Numbered from the stretch's first letter, positions 36,460 through 47,505 are shown. The stretch is 64,000 nt of DNA from Microbacterium cremeum (GCF_015277855.1 NZ_CP063812.1:3918952-3982951); one strand, 5' to 3'. Program-made: numbers and translations. Notes: generated by a model not told the origin, from the sequence alone.

Positions 36460-37674
36460 GTGAGCGCACCCCACCCCACGACGGCATACCCGTTCGACGC
36501 GCGGCCGCTCGCGGAGCCGCTGGCGCCGGGCGCCGCGCGCGGGTTCGTCGACGAGCTGCGCCGCGCCGGCCGGCTTCCCGCGGGCCTGAGCGGGCCCGGC
36601 GTGTTCACCGTCGCCTTCGCCGTCGTCTTCGCGGTCGCCGCGGGATCGATGCTGCTCGTGATGGCCACCACCGTGATCGGTGCGTTCGTGTCGATCTCGG
36701 AGGGCTCCGGTCTCGTGGGCGCCCTCCTGATGCTCGTGCCGTTCATCGTCGTCGGCGCGCTCGTCTCCCTCGCGATCGTCGCCTTCTTCCGCGGCCGCCG
36801 CGCCCGCGAGGAGCGCCTCTACCGGCTCGACCGCTTCGCGCGCGCGAACGCGATGTCGTACCTGCCGCAGTTCGACAGCCCCGGGCTTCCGGGCATGATC
36901 TTCTCGCTCGGCAGCTCTCGCCAGGCCACCGACCTCGTACGCGGCGAGCGCCCGCGCTTCGTCGAGTTCGCGAACTACCGCTACGTGACCGGCTCGGGCA
37001 AGAACCGCACGACGCACACGTGGGGATACGTCGCGGTCAAGCTCGACGTGCCGCTGCCGCACATCGTGCTCGACGCCACCGGCAACAACGGCCTGTTCGG
37101 GTCGAACCTGCCGCAGGCGTTCCACAAGGATCAGCGCCTCAGCCTCGAGGGCGACTTCGACCGCTTCTTCTCGCTGTACTGCCCAGCCGGGTACGAGCGC
37201 GATGCGCTGTACCTGTTCACGCCCGACATCATGGCGCGCTTCATCGACAACGCCGCGGCGCTCGACGTCGAGATCGTCGACGACTGGCTGTTCCTCTACG
37301 CCAAGCGCGACTTCTCCACGCTCGACCCGGCGACGTGGGCCTGGCTGTTCTCGGTGGTCGGTGCCCTGCTCGACAAGTTCGCGCAGTGGGCGCGCTGGCG
37401 CGACGAGAGGCTGCGAGCCGGCGACTCGATACCGGATGCCTCGGCCCCACCCCTCGAATCCGCTCGCGCCGGCGCGGGCGCGAGCGCCGCAGGCGCGGCA
37501 TCCGTCCCCTTCGCACCCCCGCTCGGCGCGCTGCGCCCGCCGCCCGGCGTCGCACCGCAGGGACGCCGCCTGCAGAGGCGCGTGCCGTGGGTGCCGATCG
37601 TGGTCGGCGGCGTTATGGTGCTGTGGTGGATCCTGTCGAACTCCGGCCTGCTGGCCGTGTGGTTCGCCGACTGA
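36460..37674 (+). CDS. Conserved membrane protein (DUF3137-like)
   Basis: A protein of 404 residues with two adjacent N-terminal helices (VFTVAFAVVFAVAAGSMLLV and GALLMLVPFIVVGALVSLAI), a soluble middle domain (FANYRYVTGSGKNRTTHTWG, DRFFSLYCPAGYERDALYLF) resembling DUF3137-type proteins, an Ala/Pro linker and a C-terminal helix (WVPIVVGGVMVLWWILS). GTG at 36460 was taken as start. No function is known. Confidence 0.65.
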   Translation: MSAPHPTTAYPFDARPLAEPLAPGAARGFVDELRRAGRLPAGLSGPGVFTVAFAVVFAVAAGSMLLVMATTVIGAFVSISEGSGLVGALLMLVPFIVVGALVSLAIVAFFRGRRAREERLYRLDRFARANAMSYLPQFDSPGLPGMIFSLGSSRQATDLVRGERPRFVEFANYRYVTGSGKNRTTHTWGYVAVKLDVPLPHIVLDATGNNGLFGSNLPQAFHKDQRLSLEGDFDRFFSLYCPAGYERDALYLFTPDIMARFIDNAAALDVEIVDDWLFLYAKRDFSTLDPATWAWLFSVVGALLDKFAQWARWRDERLRAGDSIPDASAPPLESARAGAGASAAGAASVPFAPPLGALRPPPGVAPQGRRLQRRVPWVPIVVGGVMVLWWILSNSGLLAVWFAD

Positions 37675-37677
37675 TCC

Positions 37678-37984
37678 GACACGGCCGGGGCGTTTCGTCT
37701 CGCTCGCTCGCTCAGCGACCGAGAGCGGGCGGGGCGTTTCGTCTCGCTCCGCTCGCTCAACGACCGAGAGTGGGCAGGAGGGAGGGGCGTAGGCTTTCGG
37801 ACGTGCGATTTCTGTGTGCCACGACGCCCGGTGGGCGTGAGGAGGTCCTCGGCGCGCCCCGCGCCGAGCGGAGGTAGCCGCGGGCGTCGCCTCTGATGCG
37901 ACGCGCTGCACCTCCGCGGACCGCCGGTTCGCGGCATCCGATCACCGTCGCCGCCGTGGCGACGCCTCTGTGGAACAAGGGATC
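37678..37984. other. Intergenic gap with repeats and a hairpin
   Basis: About 300 bases. It holds two family A copies (37691-37720, variant, and 37735-37765) in the same orientation. Further right CTCGGCGCG (37848-37856) pairs with CGCGCCGAG (37860-37868) around CCC, with no T-run. I see no small gene. Confidence 0.6.
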
Positions 37985-38473
37985 ATGCACGCATTCACCG
38001 AGAAGGACATCCGCGCGTCCTTCGTCAACGCCTCTCTGCGCGAACGCAACGCCCTCGTCGTACCCGAGCTCGCCTCCGTCGAGTGGGCCCGGCTCGACTA
38101 TTTCGGCTGGCGAGACCCGAAGCAGCCGCTCGCCGGCTTCCTCGTCGCCCCGGTCGACGACGAGCCGGTCGGCATCCTGCTGCGCCAGACCGAGCAGCGC
38201 ACCCGCACGCGGGCGCAGTGCTCGTGGTGCGAAGACGTCACGCTGCCCAACGAGGTGGTGCTGTTCGGCGCCAAGCGCGCCGGCAGGGCCGGCCGCAACG
38301 GCGACACCGTCGGCACCCTCCTCTGCGAGCGGTTCGAGTGCTCCGCGAACGTGCGCCGCCCGATGCCGCCGGCCTACCTCGGGTTCGACGTCGAGGCCGC
38401 ACGGCAGCGCCGCATCGAGGCGCTGCGCGCCCACGTCGACCGCTTCGCGCGAGACCTCCGCGACAGCCGCTGA
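37985..38473 (+). CDS. FBP-domain zinc protein (EF-G-binding/FusB-like C-terminal fold)
   Basis: A protein of 162 residues. The region RTRAQCSWCEDV ... TLLCERFECSANVRRPMP shows four cysteines of the treble-clef zinc finger of FBP domain proteins, related to FusB-type EF-G-binding proteins. The helical N-terminus is SEKDIRASFVNAS-like. Members outside Firmicutes are not shown to give fusidic acid resistance; a ribosome or EF-G link is inference. ATG 37985 is the best start; GTG 37970 is also in frame. Confidence 0.78.
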   Translation: MHAFTEKDIRASFVNASLRERNALVVPELASVEWARLDYFGWRDPKQPLAGFLVAPVDDEPVGILLRQTEQRTRTRAQCSWCEDVTLPNEVVLFGAKRAGRAGRNGDTVGTLLCERFECSANVRRPMPPAYLGFDVEAARQRRIEALRAHVDRFARDLRDSR

Positions 38474-38486
38474 CCACGGCGACCGT

Positions 38487-39350
38487 TCAACCGGCGGACC
38501 GCGGGGCGAGAGCCGAGAGCAGTGCGAGCTTGTCGTGGCTCTCGGAGCCGGGCACGGCCGTGTAGACGAGGAGCGACTGCGACTGCTCGGGGTCGAGGAG
38601 CGTCTGGCAGGTGAGCTCGAGCGCACCGAGCTCGGGGTGGACGTACCGCTTGACCTCTCTCGGCCGGAGCCCCACCTCGTGCCGGTCCCAGACCGTGCGG
38701 AACTCGTCGCTGCGTGCCAGCAGCAGGTCGGCGAGCTGCGCCGCGCGCGAACCCGGTCCGCGCCGCCCCATGACCTCGCGAAGCCCCGATGCCCACAGCC
38801 GCGAGAGGAACTCGTGATCTTCCTCGGCGTACAGCGCGCGCGTTCGCGGATCCGTGAACCAGCGGAAGCCGATGCTGCGCTCCGGCCCCGTGAGCGAGGC
38901 GGTGTCGCCGGTGAGCGCGACCCCGAGCGGCGTCTGCCGCAGCGTCTCGCCGAGTTCGGTCACGATCTCGGCGGGCGTGTCGTGCAGTCGATCGAAGATC
39001 CGCAGCGTGCCCGGCCCGATGTGCTCCCCGGCGGCGGCGGGTGCCGGCGGCGAATGGCCGGCGAGGCGGAACAGGTGGTCGCGCTCGGCGCCGGTGAGGT
39101 GGAGCCCCTGCGCGATCGACGCGATCATCTGCTCCGACGGGAGCGGACCCGTCGCCCGTTCCAGCCGGGCGTAGTAGTCGGTCGACATGTGGCAGAGCGC
39201 GGCGACCTCCTCGCGGCGCAGACCCTCCGTGCGGCGGCGGGCGCCGCGGCGCAGGCCGACGTCTTCGGGCTGGAGGGTGCCGCGGCGCGTGCGCAGGAAC
39301 TCCGCGAGCCCCGTCCGGTCGATCGCCACGTCGGCACCTCCTGTCGCCAT
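38487..39350 (-). CDS. MmyB-family helix-turn-helix regulator
   Basis: A protein of 287 residues. An N-terminal XRE-type domain ([19 protein letters not shown], ...[20 protein letters not shown]) is followed by the MmyB ligand-binding PAS-like domain ([13 protein letters not shown] ... [20 protein letters not shown]). Members often control a divergent reductase gene, and here the divergent SDR gene at 39451 fits. They may bind a fatty acid-like ligand. Confidence 0.88.
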   Translation of the reverse strand: MATGGADVAIDRTGLAEFLRTRRGTLQPEDVGLRRGARRRTEGLRREEVAALCHMSTDYYARLERATGPLPSEQMIASIAQGLHLTGAERDHLFRLAGHSPPAPAAAGEHIGPGTLRIFDRLHDTPAEIVTELGETLRQTPLGVALTGDTASLTGPERSIGFRWFTDPRTRALYAEEDHEFLSRLWASGLREVMGRRGPGSRAAQLADLLLARSDEFRTVWDRHEVGLRPREVKRYVHPELGALELTCQTLLDPEQSQSLLVYTAVPGSESHDKLALLSALAPRSAG

Positions 39351-39450
39351 CGATCATCACACCGCCTCGGCGCCGTATCCACGCTCTCTCGAGTCCTGGA
39401 TACGCATCCGAAGACGCCGAAGAGTGGAATGCGAACGAAGGAGCCGTCAC

Positions 39451-40395
39451 ATGACCCGCACGAAGATCGACATCGCCATCCCCTCACTCACCGGGCGCCG
39501 GGCCGTCGTCACGGGAGCGAGCGACGGCATCGGCCTGCGCATCGCCACGCGACTGGCGAGGGCCGGCGCCGAGGTGGTGCTGCCCGTCCGCAATCCGGCC
39601 AAGGGCGAGTCCGCGAGCGCCTCGATCCGCGCCGCCGCGCCCGGCGCGCACATCGCGCTCCAGGAGCTCGACCTGTCATCCCTCGCCTCGATCACCGCGT
39701 TCGGCGAGGCGATGCGCCGCGACGGTCGTCCGGTTCACCTGCTCATCAACAACGCGGGCGTCATGTCGCCGCCGTCTCGGCAGACCACCGCCGACGGGTT
39801 CGAGCTGCAGCTGGGCACGAACCACCTCGGGCACTTCGCCCTCGTCGCGCATCTGCTGCCGCTGCTGCAGGCGGGGGCCGCGCGGGTGACCTCCCAGGTG
39901 AGCATCGCCGCCGCACGCGGAGGAATCGACTGGGACGACCTGCAGTCCGAGCGCTCGTACGACGACATGCGGGCGTACCGGCAGTCGAAGATCGCCCTCG
40001 GGCTGTTCGCGCTCGAGCTCGACCGCCGCAGCGCCGCAGCCGGATGGGGCATCACGAGCAATCTCTCGCATCCAGGCGTCGCGCCGACGAGCCTGCTGTC
40101 GGCGCGCCCCGAGCTCGGCCGCACCGCCGACACGTCGGCCGTCCGCGCGATCCGGTGGGCGTCGGCACGCGGGCTCCTGGTCGGCACGCCCGAGACGGCC
40201 TCCCTTCCCGCACTTCTCGCTGCGACGTCGACGGATGCCGGGGGCCGCCGCCTCTACGGACCCCGCGGCCTCGGTCACCTGGGCGGCGCCCCCGCCGAGC
40301 AGCCGCTGTACCGGACGCTGCGCAGCGAGGAGGACGCCGCGCGGATGTGGTCGCTCTCGGAGGAGCTCACGGCGGTGGCGTACGCCGGCACGTGA
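39451..40395 (+). CDS. Short-chain dehydrogenase/reductase
   Basis: A protein of 314 residues with the Rossmann motif [12 protein letters not shown] at the usual place and active-site YRQSK, resembling retinol-dehydrogenase-like SDRs. A Ser precedes it in VTSQVSIAA. It uses NAD(P)H on an unknown carbonyl or alcohol. GAAGGAG precedes the ATG at 39451. It is divergent from the MmyB regulator and probably under its control. Confidence 0.88.
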   Translation: MTRTKIDIAIPSLTGRRAVVTGASDGIGLRIATRLARAGAEVVLPVRNPAKGESASASIRAAAPGAHIALQELDLSSLASITAFGEAMRRDGRPVHLLINNAGVMSPPSRQTTADGFELQLGTNHLGHFALVAHLLPLLQAGAARVTSQVSIAAARGGIDWDDLQSERSYDDMRAYRQSKIALGLFALELDRRSAAAGWGITSNLSHPGVAPTSLLSARPELGRTADTSAVRAIRWASARGLLVGTPETASLPALLAATSTDAGGRRLYGPRGLGHLGGAPAEQPLYRTLRSEEDAARMWSLSEELTAVAYAGT

Positions 40396-40398
40396 GAC

Positions 40399-40797
40399 TC
40401 ACCCGTGCGGTGCCAGTCCGAAGTGCTCGAGCTCGGCATCCGTCAGCATGCGAGAACGGATGAGGAACCGGTTGCCCGTCGGGCCCTCGACACTGAAGCC
40501 GGCACCGCGGCCGGGCACCACGTCGATCGTCAGATGCGTGTACTTCCAGTACTCGAACTGCGCTTCCGAGATGAAGACCTCCATCTCGTCGTCGAGTCCC
40601 ACCTCCAGCGCGCCGAGCCGCACGTCGGAGGGTCCGGTCACGAACATGCCGACCGGATAGCACATGGGCGCGCTGCCGTCGCAGCAGCCGCCCGACTGGT
40701 GGAACATCAGGGGTCCATGCTGCGCCGTCAGCTGCCGCAGCAGGGCGGCCGCGGCATCCGTCACGGCCACCCTGCTGTAGATCGTCGCCTGTGTCAT
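40399..40797 (-). CDS. DUF779 family protein
   Basis: A protein of 132 residues with HQSGGCCDGSAPMCYPVG, the Cys-rich hallmark of DUF779, and DDEMEVFISEAQFEYWKYTH. DUF779 genes often follow acetaldehyde dehydrogenase genes, as here, five bases from the aldehyde dehydrogenase stop. A metal- or redox-related accessory role is plausible but untested. It converges on the SDR gene three bases away. Confidence 0.9.
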   Translation of the reverse strand: MTQATIYSRVAVTDAAAALLRQLTAQHGPLMFHQSGGCCDGSAPMCYPVGMFVTGPSDVRLGALEVGLDDEMEVFISEAQFEYWKYTHLTIDVVPGRGAGFSVEGPTGNRFLIRSRMLTDAELEHFGLAPHG

Positions 40798-40801
40798 CGG
40801 C

Positions 40802-42352
<1,551 letters not shown>

Positions 42353-42447
42353 GCTGGTCTCCTTCGACGCGTTCGCGACGGTCGTCGTCGCGGTGCCTCG
42401 AAGGTAGGACGGGGCACGTTGCAGAACGTTGCAACGGGGGTCGGGAG

Positions 42448-42757
42448 CGTTTCGTCTCGGTCGCTGCGCTCCCTCGCTCAACGACCGGGGGCCGCTCCCG
42501 CCGCCGGCCGGTCGTTGAGCGAGCGAAGCGAGACGAAACGCGCCGCTCTTCCCGGTCGTTGAGCGAGCGAAGCGAGACGAAACGCGCCGCTGGCCGGTCG
42601 TTGAGCGAGCGAAGCGAGACGAAACGCGCCGCTCTTCCCGGTCGTCGAGCGAGCGGAGCGAGACGAAACGCGCCTCCTCCCGGTCGTTGAGCGAGCGGAG
42701 CGAGACGAAACGCGCCGCTCTTCCCGGTCGTTGAGCGAGCGAAGCGAGACGAAACGC
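42448..42757. repeat. Cluster of seven family A repeats
   Basis: One minus-oriented variant (42448-42487) is followed by six plus-oriented copies starting near 42510, 42554, 42596, 42640, 42682 and 42726. Each reads GGTCGTTGAGCGAGC, then GAAGCGAGACGAAACGCG or a near variant, with short spacers such as CGCTCTTCCC. The row fills the gap between the aldehyde dehydrogenase and its regulator. It is not CRISPR: spacers are 10-14 bases and alike. Confidence 0.85.
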
Positions 42758-42767
42758 GCGCGGACGG

Positions 42768-44117
42768 TCAGCCGTCGGACTCGAGCCGTTCGATGCGCGC
42801 GACGAGGCCCGCGCGCCGGGGCGAGCGGGCGGGCAGCATCGACAGGCAGAGCCGCAGCAGGTCGGAGTCGCCGGCTGCGGCATCCGTCTCGGCGAACGCA
42901 AGGAGCACGTCGACGGATGCCTCGGCCATGAGCGCCTCGCGAAGCGCCGTGCGCACTGTGTCGCGGAACTCCTCGACACCCGGCGCCACCGAGTCGGGGA
43001 GCACGTCGCCGCGGTACGCGGCGAGCGCCACGCGGTGGGCGCCCCGGTCGAGGAGCGAGAGCACCTGGTGCGCGTCGGTCTCGACATCGCCGCCGATCCG
43101 GTACGGACGCGACTCGGGGACGAGCGACGGGGCGGACCGCTCGAGCACCTTGCGCAGCCGCACCATCTCGGCCCGCAGGGTGACGGACGGCGTCGCCTCG
43201 CCCTCGCCGTACACCAGCTCGCCCAACCGTTCTGCCGAGAGTCCGTGGCGGTGCGTCGCGAGCATGAGGAGGATCTCGGCGTGCCGGCCGCTCAGCTCGG
43301 CGGTGTGCTCGCCGCCGTCCGCGGCGACCTCGAGCAGCGCCCGGTCGCGCCCGAGCACGCGCAACGTCACGCGGGTGGGCTCGGGCCGCCGCGGCGCCCG
43401 GCGCGGCGGACGCGCCGGTTCCCGCTCCTCGCGCTGGGCCCGCGCCCGGAGGCGGGCGACCAGGAGCTCGCCCTCGATCGCCCGGGCCGTGGCATCCACC
43501 AGCAGCTGCGCCTGCGGCGTCACGGCCTCGGCGCCCCCGGTGACGTCGATCAGCCCGACGATGCGGCGGGTCTCGGGGTCGTGCACCGGCGCCGCGGTGC
43601 ACGACCACGGCTGCACGAGACGGTTGAAGTGCTCGGCGCCGTGGATCTGCACGGACCGGTCGAGGGTGATCGCGGTGCCCGGCGCGGAAGTGCCGACGGC
43701 ATCCTCCGACCAGTTCGCGCCCGCCACGAAGCCCATGTCGCCGGTGAGGGCGCGCACCCGGCGATCGCCCTCGACCCACAGCAGGCGGCCGGCCGCGTCG
43801 CCGACGGCGACCACGACGCCGGAGTCGGATGCCTCGCCCGGCAGCAGCAGACCGCGCACCATGTCGATGACCTCGGCGAGGGGATGAGCGCTGCGATACG
43901 CCTCGAGCTCCTCGGCCGAGAGGTCCAGCGGCGGCAGCCCTTCGGCGCCGGCCAGACTGCCGAGGGACCGGCGCCACGACTCGCGGACGAGGGGCCGCAC
44001 GTCGCGCAGGCGCTCGTCCGCGTCGTTGCCCGCGACGAGCTCCTCGTGGGCGCGCTCGATCAGCAGGCGCGAGGTCTCGGCGGACACTTCGCGTCGCTGC
44101 GACCACGGTGAGGACAC
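42768..44117 (-). CDS. GAF-domain transcriptional regulator (AcoR N-terminus, winged-helix C-terminus)
   Basis: A protein of 449 residues. The N-terminus ([16 protein letters not shown] onward) and GAF domain ([39 protein letters not shown]) resemble AcoR-type activators, but there is no sigma-54 AAA domain. Instead the C-terminal part has an OmpR-like winged helix and a helical tail ([20 protein letters not shown]). Such proteins in actinobacteria sit upstream of acetaldehyde dehydrogenase genes and are presumed to activate them. The seven-copy repeat cluster separates the two genes. Confidence 0.82.
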   Translation of the reverse strand: MSSPWSQRREVSAETSRLLIERAHEELVAGNDADERLRDVRPLVRESWRRSLGSLAGAEGLPPLDLSAEELEAYRSAHPLAEVIDMVRGLLLPGEASDSGVVVAVGDAAGRLLWVEGDRRVRALTGDMGFVAGANWSEDAVGTSAPGTAITLDRSVQIHGAEHFNRLVQPWSCTAAPVHDPETRRIVGLIDVTGGAEAVTPQAQLLVDATARAIEGELLVARLRARAQREEREPARPPRRAPRRPEPTRVTLRVLGRDRALLEVAADGGEHTAELSGRHAEILLMLATHRHGLSAERLGELVYGEGEATPSVTLRAEMVRLRKVLERSAPSLVPESRPYRIGGDVETDAHQVLSLLDRGAHRVALAAYRGDVLPDSVAPGVEEFRDTVRTALREALMAEASVDVLLAFAETDAAAGDSDLLRLCLSMLPARSPRRAGLVARIERLESDG

Positions 44118-44186
44118 GGCGGCTCCGATCGACGTCGGGGAGCGTGGGTCCAGTGTAGGCGGGTCGGGACGGCCCCGGGCGATCAG

Positions 44187-44256
44187 CCCTGCGAGCTCAA
44201 CCCTGCGAGCTCAACCCTGCGAGCTCAGCCCTGTGTGCTCAGCCCTGCGCGATCGC
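44187..44256. repeat. 14-bp tandem repeat (5 units) at a gene's 3' end
   Basis: Five tandem units of CCCTGCGAGCTCAA (44187-44200, 44201-44214, 44215-44228) and two variants (44229-44242, 44243-44256). The last one and a half units overlap the C-terminus of the gene ending at 44239. The unit is not a multiple of three. Confidence 0.8.
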
Positions 44257-44745
44257 GACGGCGTCGTCCCAGACGGCGCCGATCGCCACGAGATCGCGGT
44301 CGAGCACGTCGACGATGCGCACCGCGCCGTCCTCGGGCACCTGCACGCGCAGGAGGAACGCCACCGGCGCGTCCGTCGCGGGCGCGACCACCGACAGGGA
44401 CGCCCACCCGCCGTCCTCGAGCGTCTGCGTGCGCTGCACGTCCACGTGCGCGAAGTCCGCTCCGGCGGCGGCCCGGATCGTGTCGGCGGCGCGGTGCTCG
44501 ACGCTCAGATCGGCGACGAGTCCGGTCGGATTGGAGCCGAAGGCGTGCCACAGGCGCGCCGCCGTCCTCGGCGTCACGGGCAGCCGCGTGAGGGCGGCCG
44601 CCGCACTGGCCACGACGGTCGCGACGTCGGCCCCGGGTCCCGCGTGCGCACCCGATGCGGCGAGCAGCTCCACGGCCATGTCGCGCGCGATCTCGGGCGC
44701 GACGGCGAAGGGGATGGGCAGCCAGCCCACGGGAAGGTCGCTCAT
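44239..44745 (-). CDS. Hypothetical protein of the WXG operon, 168 aa
   Basis: A soluble protein of 168 residues (MSDLPVGWLPIPFAVAPEIA at the start) with no motif that I recognise. The ATG at 44745 overlaps the stop of the upstream gene. As the last gene of a WXG100-type operon it may be an accessory or immunity factor (inference). Its 3' end overlaps a 14-bp tandem repeat. Confidence 0.6.
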   Translation of the reverse strand: MSDLPVGWLPIPFAVAPEIARDMAVELLAASGAHAGPGADVATVVASAAAALTRLPVTPRTAARLWHAFGSNPTGLVADLSVEHRAADTIRAAAGADFAHVDVQRTQTLEDGGWASLSVVAPATDAPVAFLLRVQVPEDGAVRIVDVLDRDLVAIGAVWDDAVAIAQG

Positions 44746-45350
44746 GCGTACCGCCAGCGCAGCGTCGACACGATGGAGTCGGCGAGAGCGGTGAACGCCT
44801 CGAGCGCCTGCCCGGACTCCTCGACTCCCACGTGCACGATCGAGCACATGAGGAGCAGGCCCCGCTTCGGCGATGCGCCGGGGAAGGGGGCCACGTACGA
44901 CAGCTCCCGGGCCTTCACCCCCGGCATCTCGTCGGGCCCGTTGCGCTCGGCGACCCACCGGTACAGCACGCCGAGGTCGGCGAGCTCCACTCTCTCCACG
45001 TGCCGTTCCGCGCCCGCGCGAGCCCGCAGGTCGGTCTCGAAGTCCCCGTTCGCCACCCATGGCGACGCCGCGATGCTCATCGGCGTGCCGCCCTTCTTCG
45101 GCGGCTCGACGGGCATGAAGATCTCCATGACGTTCGCCCGCTCCATGCGCGCCCACTGGCGACTGACCATCGCCCGTGTCTCGGCGTAGAGGTCGGGGCG
45201 CCCCACTTCGCGGAACCGCTCCGAGACGAGGTGGATCAGCTCCGCGCGTCCTTCGGGCGTCGCCGGGAAGCGCCCCCAGTCCGGCGGGGTCAGCAGCGTG
45301 TACCCGACGGGAACCGGCGGACCGGCCAGTGCTTCGCGCAATGAGCTCAC
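44742..45350 (-). CDS. Hypothetical protein of the WXG operon, 202 aa
   Basis: A soluble protein of 202 residues: SLREALAGPPVPVGYTLLTP, NVMEIFMPVEPPKKGGTPMS, and VAPFPGASPKRGLLLMCSIV. Size and mixed alpha/beta pattern are loosely like EspG-type type VII secretion chaperones, but I cannot confirm this. GTG at 45350 overlaps the upstream stop (GTGA). It is the fourth gene of the operon. Confidence 0.6.
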   Translation of the reverse strand: MSSLREALAGPPVPVGYTLLTPPDWGRFPATPEGRAELIHLVSERFREVGRPDLYAETRAMVSRQWARMERANVMEIFMPVEPPKKGGTPMSIAASPWVANGDFETDLRARAGAERHVERVELADLGVLYRWVAERNGPDEMPGVKARELSYVAPFPGASPKRGLLLMCSIVHVGVEESGQALEAFTALADSIVSTLRWRYA

Positions 45351-45931
45351 GCGGTCGATCCGTCCCGTGCGCGCCGGCGCGCCTCGCGTTCGCGCCGGCG
45401 CGCCCGGCCGGCACGCACGGCTGTCACGATCCCGAGCACGAGCACGACGAGTGCCAGCGGCGAGGCCAGCCAGTGCCAGCCGATGGGGTACCCGTCGGGG
45501 CCCGGGGTCCAGATGATGCCCGTGGGGTCGGCGTCGAACGCGGCGATCGCCCACGGGAAGAGCCCGAACATCATCAGCGAGACCAGGCTGACGTACGCCG
45601 CGTCGTCTCCGGCGGCGTTGCCGCGCACGAGGAGATAGGCGGCTGCGGCCGCCATGCCGATGAGGCCGGTCGCGATCGTCAGCCACGCCGGCACGCTCAT
45701 CGCCGGGAACGGCACCAGCGCGTCGGTCACCGCGGAGGCCTCGTCGGTCGGGTACAGCTGGCCGGCGTTGAGGATGAGACGCGCGCCCGCCGGGACGATC
45801 CATTGCGCCGCGGCGAGGATCGCGGCGATGACGAAGACCAGACGCAGGATGCCCGCGGTGCGGGGCATCCGCCGGCGGTTGAGCCGCAGCGGGGAGATGT
45901 CGGTGAAGCCGACGCCGCGCCGGCCGCTCAC
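45347..45931 (-). CDS. Membrane protein of the WXG operon, 194 aa
   Basis: A protein of 194 residues with four hydrophobic helices (RLVFVIAAILAAAQWIV, AWLTIATGLIGMAAAAAYLL, AYVSLVSLMMFGLFPWAIAA, SPLALVVLVLGIVTAVRA) and a strongly basic C-terminal tail. GTG at 45931 overlaps the stop of the WXG-type gene by four bases. Candidate immunity or secretion accessory for the large WXG protein. Confidence 0.62.
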   Translation of the reverse strand: MSGRRGVGFTDISPLRLNRRRMPRTAGILRLVFVIAAILAAAQWIVPAGARLILNAGQLYPTDEASAVTDALVPFPAMSVPAWLTIATGLIGMAAAAAYLLVRGNAAGDDAAYVSLVSLMMFGLFPWAIAAFDADPTGIIWTPGPDGYPIGWHWLASPLALVVLVLGIVTAVRAGRARRREREARRRARDGSTA

Positions 45932-47100
45932 GGGCGACCCGTCGGGGTGTAGAACGGCGTGCTCGTGAACACGCCGCCGCCGAATCCGCCCAGCCAGCTG
46001 CCCAGGCTCGCCCAGCCCTTCGCGCCGATGCTCGGAACCGCGTCGAGCACGGCATCGCCCCACGCGGCCGCGACCGTGCCGCTGCGCGCCGGCGTGCTCG
46101 CCCATTGCGTGAGGCTGCCGCCCCACTTGTTCAGGATCGCCCAGTTCTGCCCGCGCATGAGCGTCGAGAACGGGTTGACCGTGATGCCGGCGGGCAGGCG
46201 CGGCATCGAGAACCCGCGCGCGCCGCGGGTGAAGACCGGCAGGTCCTGCGCGATGGCGGAGGCCCGGAGGATGTCGTCGCCCGTCGCCCCGGCGGTCTTG
46301 ATGCCCTTGGCCAGCAGACCGCCGGCACCGGCCGTGACCAGGCCGAAGGTGCTCCAGAGCACGTCCGAGAGGCTGGCCTTGCCGTTGGCGTACAGGTAGA
46401 TCGTGCCGGCCAGGTGCACCGCCGACAGCGCGATCGTCGCGGCGAGCAGGATGGTCGACCACGGGCTCGCCACCACGAACAGGGCGACGACGGCCAGCAC
46501 GATGATCGCGTAACCGATGTACTTGAGCGCGTCGCTGATCCAGTCCCACTTGCCGTCGTCGTTGCCGGCGGCGTCCATCGCCTCGGCGACGCCGTCCGCC
46601 GCCTTCTCGAACGCCTCCTCCCAGGCGCCGAAGGCCGTGTCGAACGGCTGCCACGCCTCTCTCAGCGCGTCCTCGGCGGAGTCGAGGACTTCCGCCGCGC
46701 TCGGGCCGTCCTGCTCGTCTTCGACCGGCACGAGCGGCGCCATCGCGTCGTCGAGCGCCGTCCGGTAGGTCGTCATGGCCGCCCGGATCGCCGGCGCGTG
46801 CGCGTTGTACGCGCTCCGGGCCTCCTCGAGCGCCGTGGCGTAGGGGGCGAGCGCCTTGCCGGTCTGCTCGTACCGCACGGCCGCCTTGCGCAGATCGCCC
46901 TCGAGCTCCTCCGCGTCCTTCTTCAGGCGGTCGGTGCCCAGACTGATCTGCGAGTCGCCGATGTCGCGCAGCGTGTCGGCGGTGGTCGCCATGGCGGCGC
47001 CGAGGGACTTGTAGTCGGCGGCCGTCGTGGCGATCACGTCGGGTTCGCCGGCGAACTGATGCAGCTCGTGGCCGTTCGGCGAGCGATACAGCAGCGACAT
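45928..47100 (-). CDS. Large WXG/LXG-type protein with membrane segment
   Basis: A protein of 390 residues. Residues 1-170 are helical and coiled-coil-like (YKSLGAAMATTADTLRDIGD, RYEQTGKALAPYATALEEAR), as in WXG100/LXG proteins of type VII secretion. A double hydrophobic segment follows (YIGYAIIVLAVVALFVVASP, ILLAATIALSAVHLAGTIYL), then a Gly/Ala/Trp-rich C-terminal part (SLGSWLGGFGGGVFTSTPFY). Such proteins can be secreted toxins, but no catalytic motif is visible. The ATG at 47100 adjoins the small WXG gene. Confidence 0.68.
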   Translation of the reverse strand: MSLLYRSPNGHELHQFAGEPDVIATTAADYKSLGAAMATTADTLRDIGDSQISLGTDRLKKDAEELEGDLRKAAVRYEQTGKALAPYATALEEARSAYNAHAPAIRAAMTTYRTALDDAMAPLVPVEDEQDGPSAAEVLDSAEDALREAWQPFDTAFGAWEEAFEKAADGVAEAMDAAGNDDGKWDWISDALKYIGYAIIVLAVVALFVVASPWSTILLAATIALSAVHLAGTIYLYANGKASLSDVLWSTFGLVTAGAGGLLAKGIKTAGATGDDILRASAIAQDLPVFTRGARGFSMPRLPAGITVNPFSTLMRGQNWAILNKWGGSLTQWASTPARSGTVAAAWGDAVLDAVPSIGAKGWASLGSWLGGFGGGVFTSTPFYTPTGRP

Positions 47101-47411
47101 CACTGCACCTCGCAGGAGGTCATCTGCTCGCACTGGGCGGTGGCGTCGGCCTCCCACTGGTCCCAGCCGTCGAGGATGGACCGAAGCCCCTCGCGGACGC
47201 CGTCGACCTTCTCGATCAGCTCTTTGCGGTTGCCCGACCAGTTCGCCTCGAACCAGCCCACGCGATCGCGCAGCTTGTCTTTGCCGTGCGGGGTGCCGAT
47301 GGCCGACTCCAGCGTGTCGTTGATCTCCGCCGCATCCTCGAACGCGGTCGCAGCCGTCCGCAGGGTCGCGAGAGCATCGCGCAGGCGATCCCGGTCGAGC
47401 AGCACGTCCAT
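47100..47411 (-). CDS. WXG100-like small helical protein
   Basis: A protein of 103 residues, size and helix-turn-helix pattern of WXG100/ESAT-6-like proteins; the turn is GWFEANWSGNRKELIEKVDG, with W-S-G replacing W-x-G. It would pair with the large partner encoded one base downstream. It is the first gene of a five-gene operon with overlaps throughout (GTGA/ATGA). No EccC-type ATPase is in the window. Confidence 0.72.
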   Translation of the reverse strand: MDVLLDRDRLRDALATLRTAATAFEDAAEINDTLESAIGTPHGKDKLRDRVGWFEANWSGNRKELIEKVDGVREGLRSILDGWDQWEADATAQCEQMTSCEVQ

Positions 47412-47505
47412 CTGTCCCCCTCAGTCTGTAGGCCTCGTTCAGGGTAGAGCCGACCGCGAATCGACGCCATGGGGAATCCTCCCCTACGGCCCCCGCCCGG
47501 GTGGT

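Noticed and set aside
42448..42757. A row of regularly spaced repeats that looks like a CRISPR array
   Set aside because: Spacers are only about 10-14 bases, nearly identical, and the same repeat occurs as single copies elsewhere; no cas genes are present.
42353..43087. N-terminal extension of the aldehyde dehydrogenase frame
   Set aside because: It reads through family A repeats (recurring [10 protein letters not shown] peptides); the family's N-terminus begins at 42352.
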